NCBI RefSeq assembly: GCF_030137545.1
Contig: NZ_JARUVL010000005.1
Coordinates: forward strand, 154,178-218,177
DNA from: Virgibacillus sp. LDC-1
GTDB lineage: Bacteria > Bacillota > Bacilli > Bacillales > Amphibacillaceae
Direction of reading: 5' to 3'
DNA length: 64,000 nt
Shown here: one piece after another, positions 53,481 through 63,646 of the stretch
Numbering within the stretch: the stretch's first letter is position 1
Layout: every line of letters starts with the position of its first letter
The notes under the pieces: generated by a model
The model's database searches: none
What the model was told of the DNA's origin: nothing
What the model saw: the letters and a program-made list of their open reading frames with translations, nothing else
Made by a program: the position numbers and the translations under genes

Positions 53481-54422
53481 TCACTTGCCAATTATGGCTG
53501 TTAGTAATGCCTTTTGAGCATGCAGCCTATTCTCTGCTTGCTGAAAAACAACTGACTGCAAGCCATCTATTACAGATGCTGTTACCTCTTCTCCACGATG
53601 AGCAGGAAGGCAATGCATAAAGATTGCATCTTTTTTAGCTTGTAAAACAAGTGCTGAATCCACTTGATACGCGGAAAAAGCTGCTGCTCGCTCTACCTGT
53701 TCTGCTTCTTGTCCCATACTCGTCCATACATCAGTATATAGAATGTCTGCATCTTGAACAGCGGTGCGTGGGCAATTCGTTACTTCCACATTTCCTTGAT
53801 TTTGATGCGCAATTGAAACAGATTCCTTCACAATTACCTCGTTAGGCTCATATCCTTTTGGAGTAACAATCGTAATGGACATTCCCATTTGGGCAGCACC
53901 AAGCATTAATGAATGAGCCATATTATTACCATCACCAATAAATACAAGTTTTTGATCTATAAACGTCCCTTTTATTTCTTTTATTGTCAACAAATCTGCC
54001 AACACTTGACAAGGATGATACATATCGGTTAATCCATTAATTACTGGAATTGATGCTTGCTTTGCAAAAACTTTCACATCCTCGTGTGAATTTGCTCGAA
54101 TCATAATTCCGTCCAAATAACTTGAAAGTACACGAGCAGTATCGGAAATAGCTTCTCCTCTTGCAAGCTGGAGGTCTTCCGTTCGCAAAAATATAGCATT
54201 TCCTCCAAGCTGATACATACCCGCTTCAAAGGAAATTCGCGTTCTTGTTGATGCTTTTTCAAATAGCATTCCAAGTGTCTTGCCTTTTAGAGGTTGTGGT
54301 GAATTATCAAGAAGTTGTTTCCGCTTCAATTCTTGCGCAAGATCAAGCAAGTAATGAATTTCTTCCTTAGAAAAATCAGCAAGTGTTAAAAAGTCTCTCC
54401 CTGATAATAAACTACCTAACAT
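53481..54422 (-). CDS. argF: Ornithine carbamoyltransferase
   Basis: 313 residues. It makes citrulline from ornithine and carbamoyl phosphate. Signature motifs: carbamoyl-phosphate site STRTR, HPCQ, ornithine site with DVWTSMGQE and HCLPAHR. The ATG at 54422 has GAGG five bases upstream and gives the usual N-terminal length; an ATG at 54446 overlaps argH and its nearest AGGAG is 14 bases away. The AGGAG inside the argH end may still help coupling. Third gene of argG-argH-argF. Confidence 0.93.
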   Translation of the reverse strand: MLGSLLSGRDFLTLADFSKEEIHYLLDLAQELKRKQLLDNSPQPLKGKTLGMLFEKASTRTRISFEAGMYQLGGNAIFLRTEDLQLARGEAISDTARVLSSYLDGIMIRANSHEDVKVFAKQASIPVINGLTDMYHPCQVLADLLTIKEIKGTFIDQKLVFIGDGNNMAHSLMLGAAQMGMSITIVTPKGYEPNEVIVKESVSIAHQNQGNVEVTNCPRTAVQDADILYTDVWTSMGQEAEQVERAAAFSAYQVDSALVLQAKKDAIFMHCLPAHRGEEVTASVIDGLQSVVFQQAENRLHAQKALLTAIIGK

Positions 54423-54438
54423 GATTTCCTCAGGAAAA

Positions 54439-55881
54439 CTAGCCATCGGATAGTAACACACTCCTTTTTGCTGAGATTGTCGCTTTCTTTTCGCCTAACC
54501 ACACTTTACTCTTCATCATATTCTCTTTCATTATCTGCATTTGATCGTTGACCCGACAGCTTGCCGTACCACCTGCAATATTCCGTGCATGAATGATTCT
54601 CTCCGGCTGTAATACATCAAAAACATCCGCTTCAATCAGATTGGAAAAGGATTGCATGTCTTCTAACGTAAGATCTAAAAGATACTTCTTGTTCTCGATA
54701 CAATATAGCACGACCTGACCCGCAACGGCATGCGATTCACGAAATGGCATTCCTTTTTGTACGAGATAGTCAGCAAAATCTGTCGCATTTGAATAATCCT
54801 GCTGTACCGCTAGTTTCATTGCTTCCTCATTTACCCTCATCGAACGAATCATTGGGGCGAATAATTCTAAAGCTCCTTTCCAGGTTGCAATTGTATCAAA
54901 CATACCTTCCTTATCCTCCTGCATATCTTTGTTATATGCGAGCGGAAGCCCTTTTAGCATGGTTAAAAGACCGATGAGATGACCATAGACACGACCACTT
55001 TTTCCTCTAACAAGCTCAGCAACGTCTGGATTTTTCTTTTGTGGCATCATACTGCTTCCTGTACAAAAAGCATCATCTAATTCAATAAAGGAAAATTCTA
55101 CACTCGACCATAGCACGAGCTCTTCACATAAGCGAGATAAATGCATCATCCCTAGCGATGCAGTTGCTAGAAATTCAACAACAAAGTCACGATCACTAAC
55201 TGTATCAAGACTGTTTTCTGTAATTTCTTCGAATCCTAATACGTCGGCAACGAATTGTCGATCAATGGGAAGTGAAGTCCCTGCAAGTGCACCTGCTCCT
55301 AATGGTGAGCGGTTAATTCGCTTCCAGCTATCCATTAACCTTTCAATATCACGCTGAAGCATAAACACATATGCCATGAAATGATGTGAGAGCAACACTG
55401 GCTGGGCACGCTGTAAATGCGTATAGCCTGGCATTAGCGTTTCTAAATGATTTTCTGCTTGGATCACTAATGCGTGTTGAAGCTGGACAAGCATTTCAAT
55501 TAACTCCAATAGTTGCTCACGTAAGTATAAACGCATATCAAGTACAACCTGGTCATTCCTACTTCGAGCAGTGTGAAGTTTTCCTCCTACACCGCCTATT
55601 TCATCCATTAACAGCTTTTCAATATTCATATGAATATCTTCCTGTTCTTCACTCCACGCTACTTCTCCAGCATCAATTTTTTGCGCGATAGTTTCTAATC
55701 CCTGCTTGATTTGGTCAGCTTCCTCTATTGTAATAATTTCACACCTCTGTAGCATTTCTACATGAGCAAGACTTCCTTCTATATCGTGCTTTGCTAATTG
55801 CTGATCAAAAGAGATGGATGCTGTATATTCATCGACAAGCTGATTCGTTGATTTAGTAAATCTTCCTCCCCATAACTTCAT
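54439..55881 (-). CDS. argH: Argininosuccinate lyase
   Basis: 480 residues. It splits argininosuccinate to arginine and fumarate. Fumarase/aspartase superfamily signature [12 protein letters not shown] with the catalytic serine, [10 protein letters not shown] and TSLPIDR are present. The ATG overlaps the argG stop by 4 bases (ATGA). About 20 residues beyond the usual C-terminus ([20 protein letters not shown]) extend into the start region of argF. The last 80 codons exist in a second copy at 49982-50224. Confidence 0.94.
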   Translation of the reverse strand: MKLWGGRFTKSTNQLVDEYTASISFDQQLAKHDIEGSLAHVEMLQRCEIITIEEADQIKQGLETIAQKIDAGEVAWSEEQEDIHMNIEKLLMDEIGGVGGKLHTARSRNDQVVLDMRLYLREQLLELIEMLVQLQHALVIQAENHLETLMPGYTHLQRAQPVLLSHHFMAYVFMLQRDIERLMDSWKRINRSPLGAGALAGTSLPIDRQFVADVLGFEEITENSLDTVSDRDFVVEFLATASLGMMHLSRLCEELVLWSSVEFSFIELDDAFCTGSSMMPQKKNPDVAELVRGKSGRVYGHLIGLLTMLKGLPLAYNKDMQEDKEGMFDTIATWKGALELFAPMIRSMRVNEEAMKLAVQQDYSNATDFADYLVQKGMPFRESHAVAGQVVLYCIENKKYLLDLTLEDMQSFSNLIEADVFDVLQPERIIHARNIAGGTASCRVNDQMQIMKENMMKSKVWLGEKKATISAKRSVLLSDG

Positions 55882-57137
55882 TCTTTCACCGCTTCCTTCA
55901 CAGCAATAAATGTTTCTAAATCTTCGATACTGTTCGTTGCTAGCGAGTCATTTACTTTTGTATGTACCTTTGTTGGCATCCCCCAAAGCTTAATAAACCC
56001 TGTTGCGGCTTTATGATCGAAGCTATCCTCAGATTGATATGTGGCAAGCCCAAAATCGTATAGTGAATTCTCGGAAGAACGACCAATTACTTGGATATTG
56101 CCTTTAAACAATTTTACGCGTACTTTTCCTGTCACTGTTTTTTGCGTTTCCTCCAGAAAACTACTTAGTGCGTTCATTAATGGGGAATACCACAATCCGT
56201 CATACACTACTTGCGCAAATTTTTGCTCAATCAATGGCTTAAAAGCAGCAACTTCTCGAGTAAGTGTTAAGGCCTCTAGCTCCTGATGTGCGGCAATTAA
56301 TGTAGTTGCTGCTGGCGCTTCATACACTTCTCTAGACTTAATACCGACGAGACGATTTTCAACATGATCAATTCGTCCTACCCCGTGCTTTCCAGCGATT
56401 TTATTTAACGTTAAGATCAATTCTTCTAAAGGTAGTGCTTCACTGTTCAACGCAACTGGCTTTCCTTGCTGAAAAGAAATCTCTACGATTTCAGGTATAT
56501 CAGGGGCTTTAAGTGGATCTACTGTTAATTCAAATGCTTCTTGAGGCGGCTCTATCCATGGATCTTCTAGAATCCCGCATTCATTACTGCGGCCCCATAG
56601 ATTTTGATCGATACTAAACGGGTTATCGATATCGACTGGAATTGCAATCCCTCGCTCTTTTGCATACGCTATTTCCGTTTCTCTAGACATTGCCCACTCT
56701 CTTACAGGCGCTACAATCTTCAATTCAGGATGAAGGGCTGAAAATGCCACATCAAAACGTACTTGATCATTCCCCTTGCCAGTACAGCCATGCGCAACAG
56801 CTATTGCACCCTCTTTTTTAGCAATACCAACGAGAAGTTTCGCAATCAATGGACGAGATAAAGCAGATATTAAAGGATATTTCCCCTCATACAGTGCATT
56901 TGCTTGTAATGCAGGTAATACATACCCCTCAGCAAATAGCTTTTTCGCATCGATAACATATGATTTTATTGCTCCTATTTCGATTGCTTTTTTCTTTATA
57001 GTCTCTAAATCCTTGCCTTCTCCAACATCAATAGCGACTGCAATAACTTCATAATGGTAATTTTCCTGAAGCCATTTAATTGCAACTGAAGTGTCTAGCC
57101 CACCAGAATACGCCAATACAATTTTTTCTTTTTCCAT
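55878..57137 (-). CDS. argG: Argininosuccinate synthase
   Basis: 419 residues. It joins citrulline and aspartate using ATP. PP-loop [11 protein letters not shown] at the N-terminus, [14 protein letters not shown], and [17 protein letters not shown] are the family marks. ATG at 57137 with GGGAGTGG upstream; an earlier in-frame start adds 11 residues without support. First gene of the arg operon, with a sigma-A-type promoter (minus strand TTGAAT 57205-57210, 17-bp spacer, CATAAT 57182-57187) and three ARG-box-like sites. Confidence 0.95.
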   Translation of the reverse strand: MEKEKIVLAYSGGLDTSVAIKWLQENYHYEVIAVAIDVGEGKDLETIKKKAIEIGAIKSYVIDAKKLFAEGYVLPALQANALYEGKYPLISALSRPLIAKLLVGIAKKEGAIAVAHGCTGKGNDQVRFDVAFSALHPELKIVAPVREWAMSRETEIAYAKERGIAIPVDIDNPFSIDQNLWGRSNECGILEDPWIEPPQEAFELTVDPLKAPDIPEIVEISFQQGKPVALNSEALPLEELILTLNKIAGKHGVGRIDHVENRLVGIKSREVYEAPAATTLIAAHQELEALTLTREVAAFKPLIEQKFAQVVYDGLWYSPLMNALSSFLEETQKTVTGKVRVKLFKGNIQVIGRSSENSLYDFGLATYQSEDSFDHKAATGFIKLWGMPTKVHTKVNDSLATNSIEDLETFIAVKEAVKE

Positions 57138-57155
57138 CTTTGCCACTCCCTTTCC

Positions 57156-57209
57156 TGTATATCTATACACATTTTCGTATTATTATGCATTAATATGTAT
57201 AGAAATTCA
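57156..57209 (-). promoter_or_regulatory. argG promoter with three phased ARG boxes (ArgR/AhrC)
   Basis: TGTATATCTATACA (57156-57169), CGTATTATTATGCA (57176-57189) and TGTATAGAAATTCA (57196-57209) match the ARG box TGAATWWWWATTCA at 11, 11 and 12 of 14 positions. Their centres are exactly 20 bp apart. The sites cover the -35, the -10 and the region just before the argG ribosome site, so arginine-loaded ArgR should repress the operon. Confidence 0.65.
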
Positions 57210-57305
57210 ACCCTTCACTAAAAAACAGGAGAAAAGTCCTTGCTTTTATTTCTATTTTGAGAAGATGAGACAAAACAGGAGCATTTGTATCAAAGACAGG
57301 CAAAT

Positions 57306-57384
57306 AAGATCGCTTTTTCCACCGGGACAAGGAGCGCTTCAGCAGTGATACATTGTCCGTAGAAAAAGCGATCTTCTTTTTTTA
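57306..57384 (+). terminator. Strong plus-strand terminator with no gene before it
   Basis: Perfect 14-bp outer stem AAGATCGCTTTTTC (57306-57319) with its complement (57362-57375), an inner GGACAA/TTGTCC stem, and a CTTTTTTT tail on the plus strand. Genes on both sides (argG, lrgB) are on the minus strand; a weaker minus-strand role as lrgB terminator is possible. The 57210-57305 stretch before it could be a small RNA. Confidence 0.75.
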
Positions 57385-57455
57385 GGTGTCTCACCTATTT
57401 CAACTACTCAGTAAAGACATTTAATAAAAAATTGTTTTAATCTAGCAACTCCTAT

Positions 57456-58145
57456 TTACAATAAAACAGTTACTAATCCAGGGGTAATAATTGATACGAT
57501 TACCGCACTCATTACCATCGCTATGGAGCTAACCGATCCTTGTAAAGCACTAGATTCTAATGCTCTTGCTGTGCCAATCGCATGCGATGCACAGCCAAGT
57601 CCAACTCCTCTTCCAAGATCATGCTCAATGTTAAATAGCTTAAATACGATGGAGCTGAGGATAGCACCACCTATTCCAGCTATCATAACAAATACTGCTG
57701 CAAGCGCAAATGCACCACCTTCTGCTTGGGCAATTACCATTGCAACTGGCGTTGTAACAGACTTCGGTGCTAAAGAAAGAATAATTACCTCTTCAAAGCC
57801 TGCCCACTTTGCAAGTAAGATACCTGTTGTTACACCAACTATTGCTCCAACAGTTGTTCCAATCAAAATCGTACCAAGTAGATCTTTCAACAGCTTCCGT
57901 TGGACATATAATGGATATGCAAGCGCAACAACTGCTGGTCCTAATAACTCATTAATCCAATGTCCCCCAACCATATATGTCTCATATGGAATGTGAAAAA
58001 GTAGTAAAACGGTAACAATGATTACGGTTGATATTAATACAGGTACGGTAAATGGCAAGCCAAACTTCCGATGTACCTTGACGGCGATTAGATAGCTCAC
58101 AATTGTAAAGCCAATTGCCAACAATCCATACAATAGGTTAACCAT
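57456..58145 (-). CDS. lrgB: LrgB/CidB-family membrane protein
   Basis: 229 residues, six or more membrane helices, LrgB family (SVTTPVAMVIAQAEGGAFALA, LGCASHAIGTARALE). With LrgA it modulates murein hydrolase activity and cell lysis in Gram-positives; in Bacillus related pairs take part in pyruvate uptake/export. The ATG at 58145 with AAAGGAG seven bases upstream overlaps the lrgA stop by 8 bases. Confidence 0.9.
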   Translation of the reverse strand: MVNLLYGLLAIGFTIVSYLIAVKVHRKFGLPFTVPVLISTVIIVTVLLLFHIPYETYMVGGHWINELLGPAVVALAYPLYVQRKLLKDLLGTILIGTTVGAIVGVTTGILLAKWAGFEEVIILSLAPKSVTTPVAMVIAQAEGGAFALAAVFVMIAGIGGAILSSIVFKLFNIEHDLGRGVGLGCASHAIGTARALESSALQGSVSSIAMVMSAVIVSIITPGLVTVLL

Positions 58146-58506
58146 GGCGCATCTCCTTTCTGCGAATGAGCCATTGACTAACAAGACTTGACCCCGCCAT
58201 AACAAGCACCGTACTTACGAGTACAATCGCAATTAACCAAGCTCCTTTTCCATTAAACAAATGAAAATAAGAGATAATACCTACTGTTGCTGGAATAAAA
58301 AAGAAGGATAAGTGCTTAACCATGAATTGCATACCGGCTTCCACCCAACGAACATCAATTATGTTCGTGGATAATAGTATAAAAAGAAAAACCATCCCAA
58401 TTATACTTCCAGGGATGAACAAATGAAAAAGATGTTGTATCGTATTTCCTATCCAAAAAATGCCGTACAAGGCGGCAATATGAACCATGATGCGAATGTA
58501 TGTCAT
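58138..58506 (-). CDS. lrgA: LrgA/CidA-family holin-like membrane protein
   Basis: 122 residues, four membrane helices; IPGSIIGMVFLFILL and VKHLSFFFIPATVGII are LrgA/CidA family marks. Holin-like partner of LrgB. The start is set at 58506 although AAAGGA is about 14 bases upstream, so a downstream ATG at 58488 is possible. No LytSR two-component genes are present in the window. Confidence 0.88.
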   Translation of the reverse strand: MTYIRIMVHIAALYGIFWIGNTIQHLFHLFIPGSIIGMVFLFILLSTNIIDVRWVEAGMQFMVKHLSFFFIPATVGIISYFHLFNGKGAWLIAIVLVSTVLVMAGSSLVSQWLIRRKEMRHG

Positions 58507-58578
58507 TGTTGTAAATTCACAGTCCTTTCTTTGCTTTCTCTATACTTATTACGCTTCTCAAAACAAAAACGGTTCTTC

Positions 58579-58935
58579 CTAAATATATTCCCCAAGATCA
58601 AATGCATTTTCTTTTGGAATATATTGATAAGCTGCCATCTTAACTTGATTTTGTTCATTTATTACGATGCCTTCTTGCTCTAATAGTCGCCGTTGTCTAG
58701 TTGCTGCTTCACCACGTAATGAGATCTTGCCTGTTTTATTTAAAACGCGATGCCATGGAAGCTGATATTTATCACTCATAGAATGTAAAATCCGAGCGAC
58801 CTGTCTCGCTGCTCGCGGGTTGCCAGCCGCCGCAGCAACCTGTCCATACGCCATAACATGGCCAATTGGAATTTGATTAATAATTGTTAGCACACGTTTT
58901 GTAAAAGGAGTTAACGTTGAACTTTCCGCTTTCAC
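58579..58935 (-). CDS. Alkyltransferase-like protein (ATL), MGMT homologue without the active cysteine
   Basis: 118 residues, the DNA-binding domain of O6-alkylguanine-DNA alkyltransferases (IGHVMAYGQVAAAAGNPRAA). In place of the PCHRV active site it has PWHRV, with W61 where the alkyl-accepting cysteine should be, so it cannot repair by itself. ATL proteins bind O6-alkylguanine, flip it out and hand the damage to nucleotide excision repair. Start is GTG with AGGAGG nine bases upstream. Same strand and 33 bases after csaA. Confidence 0.9.
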   Translation of the reverse strand: MKAESSTLTPFTKRVLTIINQIPIGHVMAYGQVAAAAGNPRAARQVARILHSMSDKYQLPWHRVLNKTGKISLRGEAATRQRRLLEQEGIVINEQNQVKMAAYQYIPKENAFDLGEYI

Positions 58936-58968
58936 TCTGTGAACCTCCTACCCCGAAGAAAAACAATA

Positions 58969-59298
58969 CTAGGAAATTCGCGTTCCATTTTCAACTTGTT
59001 CGTCAATATTTAATAATACGACATCGCCTTCCTCAGGAACACCGCCTAAAACTAGTACTTCTGACTTGAACCCTGCTATTCGAAGTGGTGGAAAGTTAAC
59101 GACAGCAGCAATTTGTCTCCCAACAAGCTGTTCTGGCTCATATCGATTTGTGATTTGTGCAGACGACTGTTTTACTCCAAGCTCGCCGAAATCGATTTTC
59201 AGCTTGATAGCTGCCTTTTTTGCCTCAGGAAAAGGCGCCGCTTCTACAATTGTTCCGATCCGTAAATCTAATTTTGTAAAATCGTCGAACGTTGCCAT
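58969..59298 (-). CDS. csaA: CsaA, tRNA-binding-domain chaperone
   Basis: 109 residues, a single EMAP/Trbp111-like OB fold (LDLRIGTIVEAAPFPEAKKA, SAQITNRYEPEQLVGRQIAA). CsaA binds unfolded preproteins and interacts with SecA in Bacillus, or binds tRNA in a Trbp111-like manner. Start with AGGAGG upstream. Middle gene of a likely small-membrane-protein/csaA/ATL operon. Confidence 0.92.
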   Translation of the reverse strand: MATFDDFTKLDLRIGTIVEAAPFPEAKKAAIKLKIDFGELGVKQSSAQITNRYEPEQLVGRQIAAVVNFPPLRIAGFKSEVLVLGGVPEEGDVVLLNIDEQVENGTRIS

Positions 59299-59316
59299 AT
59301 AATAGCCTCCTAGCTT

Positions 59317-59475
59317 CTATTTTCCTTTACTATGAACAAGCTTCTTTAGATTATGATTAATATTACTCAACGTAAGCAAAATAAACCCTAGCATCACAAA
59401 GGTGACAATCTCACCTGTAAAAAACGAAAGTGCTCCAAGAACGATTGTATAAATCGTATAAAGCCATGTATGCAA
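59317..59475 (-). CDS. Small membrane protein, 52 residues, TTG start
   Basis: Short frame with two hydrophobic segments (WLYTIYTIVLGALSFF and TFVMLGFILLTL) joined by a short GE loop, then a basic tail (NHNLKKLVHSKGK), as expected for a two-helix membrane protein with the positive end inside. GGGAGG lies eight bases before the TTG. It ends 19 bases before csaA on the same strand, so it likely leads that operon. No family recognised. Confidence 0.6.
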   Translation of the reverse strand: MHTWLYTIYTIVLGALSFFTGEIVTFVMLGFILLTLSNINHNLKKLVHSKGK

Positions 59476-59550
59476 AATAGCTTCCTCCCTTCACCTTCCA
59501 ATATATATTAACTATACCATATTCCGCTTTCCCATTAAGCATCTAAACTA

Positions 59551-59590
59551 GGAGAAAAAAGAAAACAAGCCCCTTCACTAGAAGGAGCCT
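59551..59590 (-). terminator. Terminator of the qox operon
   Basis: Minus-strand stem AGGCTCCTTC / GAAGGGGCTT (59567-59576 with 59581-59590, wobble allowed), then GTTTTCTTTTTTC. Confidence 0.85.
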
Positions 59591-59598
59591 ACTCTCTA

Positions 59599-59889
59599 TT
59601 ATTGATATCCCCAAATCATCGTCAGCAATGTTCCAAAAATGGTAACAAGTGCGATGAAAAGTGCATACAAAACATTTGTATAAATCGAATGTTTATCCTC
59701 GGACTCTCCGGCATGCATAAACATGACGAGTTGGATACTCGCTTGCATGAATGCGGTCACGAGTAAAATAATGACACCTGTTTTTGGACTAAGATCAAAC
59801 ATTAAAACAGATAAAGCCACAACTGTTAAAATGAGTGAAAATACGAATCCCATGACATGCTTGATAGGAAAAAGTTCTTTTAAACTCAT
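59599..59889 (-). CDS. qoxD: Quinol oxidase (aa3 type) subunit IV
   Basis: 96 residues, three membrane helices (HVMGFVFSLILTVVALSVLM and following), the small subunit of the qoxABCD enzyme. RBS AAAGGA upstream; the start lies one base after the qoxC stop. Accessory role in assembly or stability. Confidence 0.92.
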   Translation of the reverse strand: MSLKELFPIKHVMGFVFSLILTVVALSVLMFDLSPKTGVIILLVTAFMQASIQLVMFMHAGESEDKHSIYTNVLYALFIALVTIFGTLLTMIWGYQ

Positions 59890-59890
59890 T

Positions 59891-60487
59891 CTACATCATT
59901 CCTTTCAAATAGACGAAGCTGAAAATGAAAATCCAAACAACGTCTAGGAAATGCCAGTAAAGCGAGAAAATAAATGACTTATTCGTTGTTTCAGGCGTGA
60001 GCCCGCGCTTTTTCACCTGAATGAGGATCATTATTCCCCAAAATAACCCTAATGTTACGTGAGCACCGTGTGTTCCAAGTAGTGTCAATAAGATAGAAGT
60101 AAAGGCACTAACTTGTATTCCAGCACCAACATGTACATAGTGGATGAATTCATAAACTTCCACTGCAAGGAAGCCTGCTCCTAGCAATAACGTAATGATG
60201 AAAAATGACATCATTGCCTTTTTATTGCCTAATCGCATTGCATGAATTCCAAGACCAATCGTAAAGCTACTTGTTAAAAGAACGAATGTCTCAATTAACA
60301 CCGGTGATAGTTCAAAAATTTCGCTACCAGTAGGTCCATTCCCTGTTCGGTCCACTAATGTAAAGTAGGTTGCAAACAAGGTTGCAAATAACGCAATTTC
60401 TGCTCCTAGAAAAATCCAGAACCCTAATATTTTCAATTGGTTTTCTTCTGTACTATATTCACTTGGAAGCGAGTGGTCAATTTTCAT
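59891..60487 (-). CDS. qoxC: Quinol oxidase (aa3 type) subunit III
   Basis: 198 residues, five membrane helices, subunit III fold ([52 protein letters not shown]). It has the short five-helix form of bacterial quinol oxidases. Overlaps the end of qoxB by 11 bases, with GAGGTG upstream. Confidence 0.94.
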   Translation of the reverse strand: MKIDHSLPSEYSTEENQLKILGFWIFLGAEIALFATLFATYFTLVDRTGNGPTGSEIFELSPVLIETFVLLTSSFTIGLGIHAMRLGNKKAMMSFFIITLLLGAGFLAVEVYEFIHYVHVGAGIQVSAFTSILLTLLGTHGAHVTLGLFWGIMILIQVKKRGLTPETTNKSFIFSLYWHFLDVVWIFIFSFVYLKGMM

Positions 60488-62432
60488 TTTTTAGCACCTC
60501 GCATTTCTTTTCTGTTTCCATAACTTCTTCTACGGAAATATAATGTCCATGGTCTTTTTCGAATGAACGAAGCGCCATAAAGACAAAGATACCTATTGCA
60601 GAAATAATCGCCAAGGTCCACATACTGAATACCATGCTAAACCCGAAAACAAAGAAGATTACGCCCATGATGAATGGTGCACCACTATTGTTTGGCATAT
60701 GAATTTTTTCATAGCTTCCTTGGAATAATGGTTTACCATGCTCTTTAGCATCCCAAAATGCTTCTGTTGAAGAAACAGTTGGAGTGATAGCAAAGTTATA
60801 TTCAGGAACAGGACTATGTGTTGCCCATTCTAGCGATCTAGCATTCCACGGATCTTCTGTAACATGTCTTGGTGCATAACGTGTACTCCAATAAATATTG
60901 TAGACGATTAAGGCAAAGCCAATTGCCAGCCCTGCAGCACCAACAAAGGACAGTAGGTTCAACGGTCCAAATCCAGTCGACTCCGAGTACGTATACATTC
61001 TTCTTGCCTGTCCATTTAAACCAGTAATAAACATTGGGAAAAATGCAAGGTTAAAGCTAATCGCAATAAACCAGAATGACCATTTTCCAATTTTTTCACT
61101 TAAGCTGAAGCCGAAAATCTTTGGCCACCAATACGTAAAACCAGCCAGTACAGCAAATACCGTACCAGGAATTAGCACATAGTGGAAATGCGCCACTAAG
61201 AACATTGTATTATGATATTGGTAATCGGCACTTGCCATTGCTAGCATAACGCCTGTTACCCCGCCGATAAGAAAAATCGGGATAAATGCCATGGCCCATA
61301 GCATTGGTGTTTTAAATTCGATTTTTCCTTTATAAAGCGTAAATAGCCAGTTAAACATTTTTACACCAGTAGGCACAGCAATCGCCATTGTCGTAATCGA
61401 GAAGATACTATTTACCATTACACCATGGCCCATTGTGTAGAAATGGTGTGCCCATACAACAAAGGAAAGGGCCGAAATTGCCACCATACTGAATACCATT
61501 GACTTATACCCATAAAGATTTCTACGGGCAAAGGTTGAGATAATTTCACTGTAAATTCCAAACGCTGGGAGAACAACGATATATACTTCTGGATGTCCCC
61601 AAACCCAGAACAGGTTTGCCCAAAGCATATCCATTCCGCCATTTGCCATTGTAAAGAAGTTTGTACCAAAAAGACGATCCATTGTCATCAATGCTAGTGC
61701 TACAGTTAATACTGGGAAGGCAAACACAATAATAATGTTCGTGATGAAAACAGACCATGTAAACATTGGCATCTTCATCATTGTCATTCCCGGTGCACGC
61801 ATTTTCAGAATCGTAACGATAAAGTTAATTCCCGTCATCAATGTTCCAATCCCGGCAATTTGAATGGCAATTGCATAATAATTTGTTCCTACACTTTGAC
61901 TAAACTCATTTCCTGCCAACGGAAAATAAGCAGTCCATCCTGAATCAGGAGAACCTCCGACCACAAAGGATATGTTAAATAGCATCGCCCCAAAAAAGAA
62001 GAGCCAGAAGCTAAGTGCATTTAAGCGTGGAAAAGCAACATCACGAGCGCCAATTTGCAATGGAACAACGACATTCATCAATCCAATGATAAATGGCATT
62101 GCCATAAACAAAATCATAACGACACCATGTGTTGTGAAAATTTCATTATAATGCTGTCCATCTAGCAGCCCATTTTCCGGAATTGCTGTTTGTGCACGCA
62201 TTAATAATGCATCCGCCCCACCTCTAAATAACATCAATAGAGCTGATAGAACATACATGATTCCAATTTTTTTATGATCAACTGTTGTAAGCCACTCATT
62301 CCAAAGATACCCCCACTTTTTAAAGTAGGTCAACCCAGCTACAATTGCGATCATAACGCCTACAATCGCAAACTGTGACATCACAATCATTGGGTCACTA
62401 TGTGGAGGGGCAAATCTTGAGAAGTAATCCAT
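60477..62432 (-). CDS. qoxB: Quinol oxidase (aa3 type) subunit I
   Basis: 651 residues, heme-copper oxidase subunit I. Low-spin heme ligand H in [13 protein letters not shown], copper-B ligand and cross-linked tyrosine in [15 protein letters not shown], copper-B histidine pair in [11 protein letters not shown], and heme ligands in [12 protein letters not shown]. It reduces oxygen to water and pumps protons, using menaquinol. ATG at 62432 with AAAGGAG eight bases upstream. The extended N- and C-termini match Bacillus QoxB. Confidence 0.95.
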   Translation of the reverse strand: MDYFSRFAPPHSDPMIVMSQFAIVGVMIAIVAGLTYFKKWGYLWNEWLTTVDHKKIGIMYVLSALLMLFRGGADALLMRAQTAIPENGLLDGQHYNEIFTTHGVVMILFMAMPFIIGLMNVVVPLQIGARDVAFPRLNALSFWLFFFGAMLFNISFVVGGSPDSGWTAYFPLAGNEFSQSVGTNYYAIAIQIAGIGTLMTGINFIVTILKMRAPGMTMMKMPMFTWSVFITNIIIVFAFPVLTVALALMTMDRLFGTNFFTMANGGMDMLWANLFWVWGHPEVYIVVLPAFGIYSEIISTFARRNLYGYKSMVFSMVAISALSFVVWAHHFYTMGHGVMVNSIFSITTMAIAVPTGVKMFNWLFTLYKGKIEFKTPMLWAMAFIPIFLIGGVTGVMLAMASADYQYHNTMFLVAHFHYVLIPGTVFAVLAGFTYWWPKIFGFSLSEKIGKWSFWFIAISFNLAFFPMFITGLNGQARRMYTYSESTGFGPLNLLSFVGAAGLAIGFALIVYNIYWSTRYAPRHVTEDPWNARSLEWATHSPVPEYNFAITPTVSSTEAFWDAKEHGKPLFQGSYEKIHMPNNSGAPFIMGVIFFVFGFSMVFSMWTLAIISAIGIFVFMALRSFEKDHGHYISVEEVMETEKKCEVLKNEN

Positions 62433-62558
62433 GTTGTGTAACTCCTTTGTTAGATAAAAAGCGATCCCCATCGATTAGTCTTTTTATCTTTAATTTGTTT
62501 GATTCAATCGAAAGCTCCTACCTACCAATTGGTAGTAGAAGGCAAAGCTACTTTTCTA

Positions 62559-63473
62559 TTATTCTTTTTCTTGATCATGTGCTGACGTATCATGCTCACT
62601 ATTATGTTCATTTTCTTCTTCATCTTTATTACCATGATTATGACCAGCATGTTCTCCCTCTGGAGGAGGTAAAAATGTTAAATGTGTACCGGTATACGTT
62701 TTTCTTCCAAGATGTCCGTCTTCTAGCAACTTATTAAATGTTGTTTCTGTTAATGGTTCTGCGGTACCTTTTACATCTGCTACCCAATTATCAAATTCCG
62801 CTTGTGGCATTGCTAATGCTTCGAATTCCATTTCAGCAAAGCCAGCTCCACTAAAGTTTGCGTTTCTTCCCATATAGGACCCTGGTGTATCTGCTAATAA
62901 GTGCAGTGTATTTACCATGTCGCTCATCGCATACTTTTGTCCACCAAGCTGTGGAATCCATAAGCTAGAAATCGGCCCATAAGAGTATAGTTTAAATTCG
63001 ATCGGTCGATTGATTGGTAAATTAACATAATTTACTGTTTCTATATTTTGCTCAGGATAGCTAAAGTGCCATTTCCAATTTGATGATGCAGCATAGATAA
63101 CCAATGGTTCTTGATCCTCATAGCCCTTCGGTGTTGTCTCAATTTCACTTGTCGACTTCACCGTAACGACTGAAAGAAAAATAACAATAATGACTGGTAT
63201 CGTAATCCAAATCGTCTCCAAAAGCTTGCTTCCTTCGATATGAGGTGGCTTATAATCCTTATCTGCCTTAGAAGCACGATATTTTACGAGCATAAATATA
63301 TATAGTCCAATAACTGTAAATACGATAGAAGCCATCGTCCAAATCGATAACTTTATTACATTGGCTTGTGTTTCAGCAACTGGACCTTTAGGATCCAGCA
63401 CCATTAAGTCACACCCTGTAAGCACTGTGACAATAGTGAAAACTAATAATAACAAACCCCATTTCCTTTTCAT
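62559..63473 (-). CDS. qoxA: Quinol oxidase (aa3 type) subunit II
   Basis: 304 residues. Lipoprotein signal with lipobox VLTGC (Cys21), two membrane helices, then a cupredoxin domain without the CuA cysteines (SSLWIPQLGGQKYAMSDMVN), as expected for a quinol rather than cytochrome c oxidase. The last 35 residues are very rich in His, Glu and Asp (EHAGHNHGNKDEEENE and onward), a possible metal-binding or acid-adapted tail on the outer face. ATG at 63473 with AAAGGGG seven bases upstream. First gene of qoxABCD. Confidence 0.94.
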   Translation of the reverse strand: MKRKWGLLLLVFTIVTVLTGCDLMVLDPKGPVAETQANVIKLSIWTMASIVFTVIGLYIFMLVKYRASKADKDYKPPHIEGSKLLETIWITIPVIIVIFLSVVTVKSTSEIETTPKGYEDQEPLVIYAASSNWKWHFSYPEQNIETVNYVNLPINRPIEFKLYSYGPISSLWIPQLGGQKYAMSDMVNTLHLLADTPGSYMGRNANFSGAGFAEMEFEALAMPQAEFDNWVADVKGTAEPLTETTFNKLLEDGHLGRKTYTGTHLTFLPPPEGEHAGHNHGNKDEEENEHNSEHDTSAHDQEKE

Positions 63474-63646
63474 GAAGGTACCCCTTTCTCTTTTCAAAGC
63501 TGTAGATACATGCTGTGTATTTATCCAATCGATGAAGATCAGATATATGCTGCTTCGGAAAATGTCTTATGTGTTATTTTATTGAAGACGTTATATGGTT
63601 TAGCTTGAACAGTGTAATACCCTTTGCCCTAAAATGCATTAAAATA

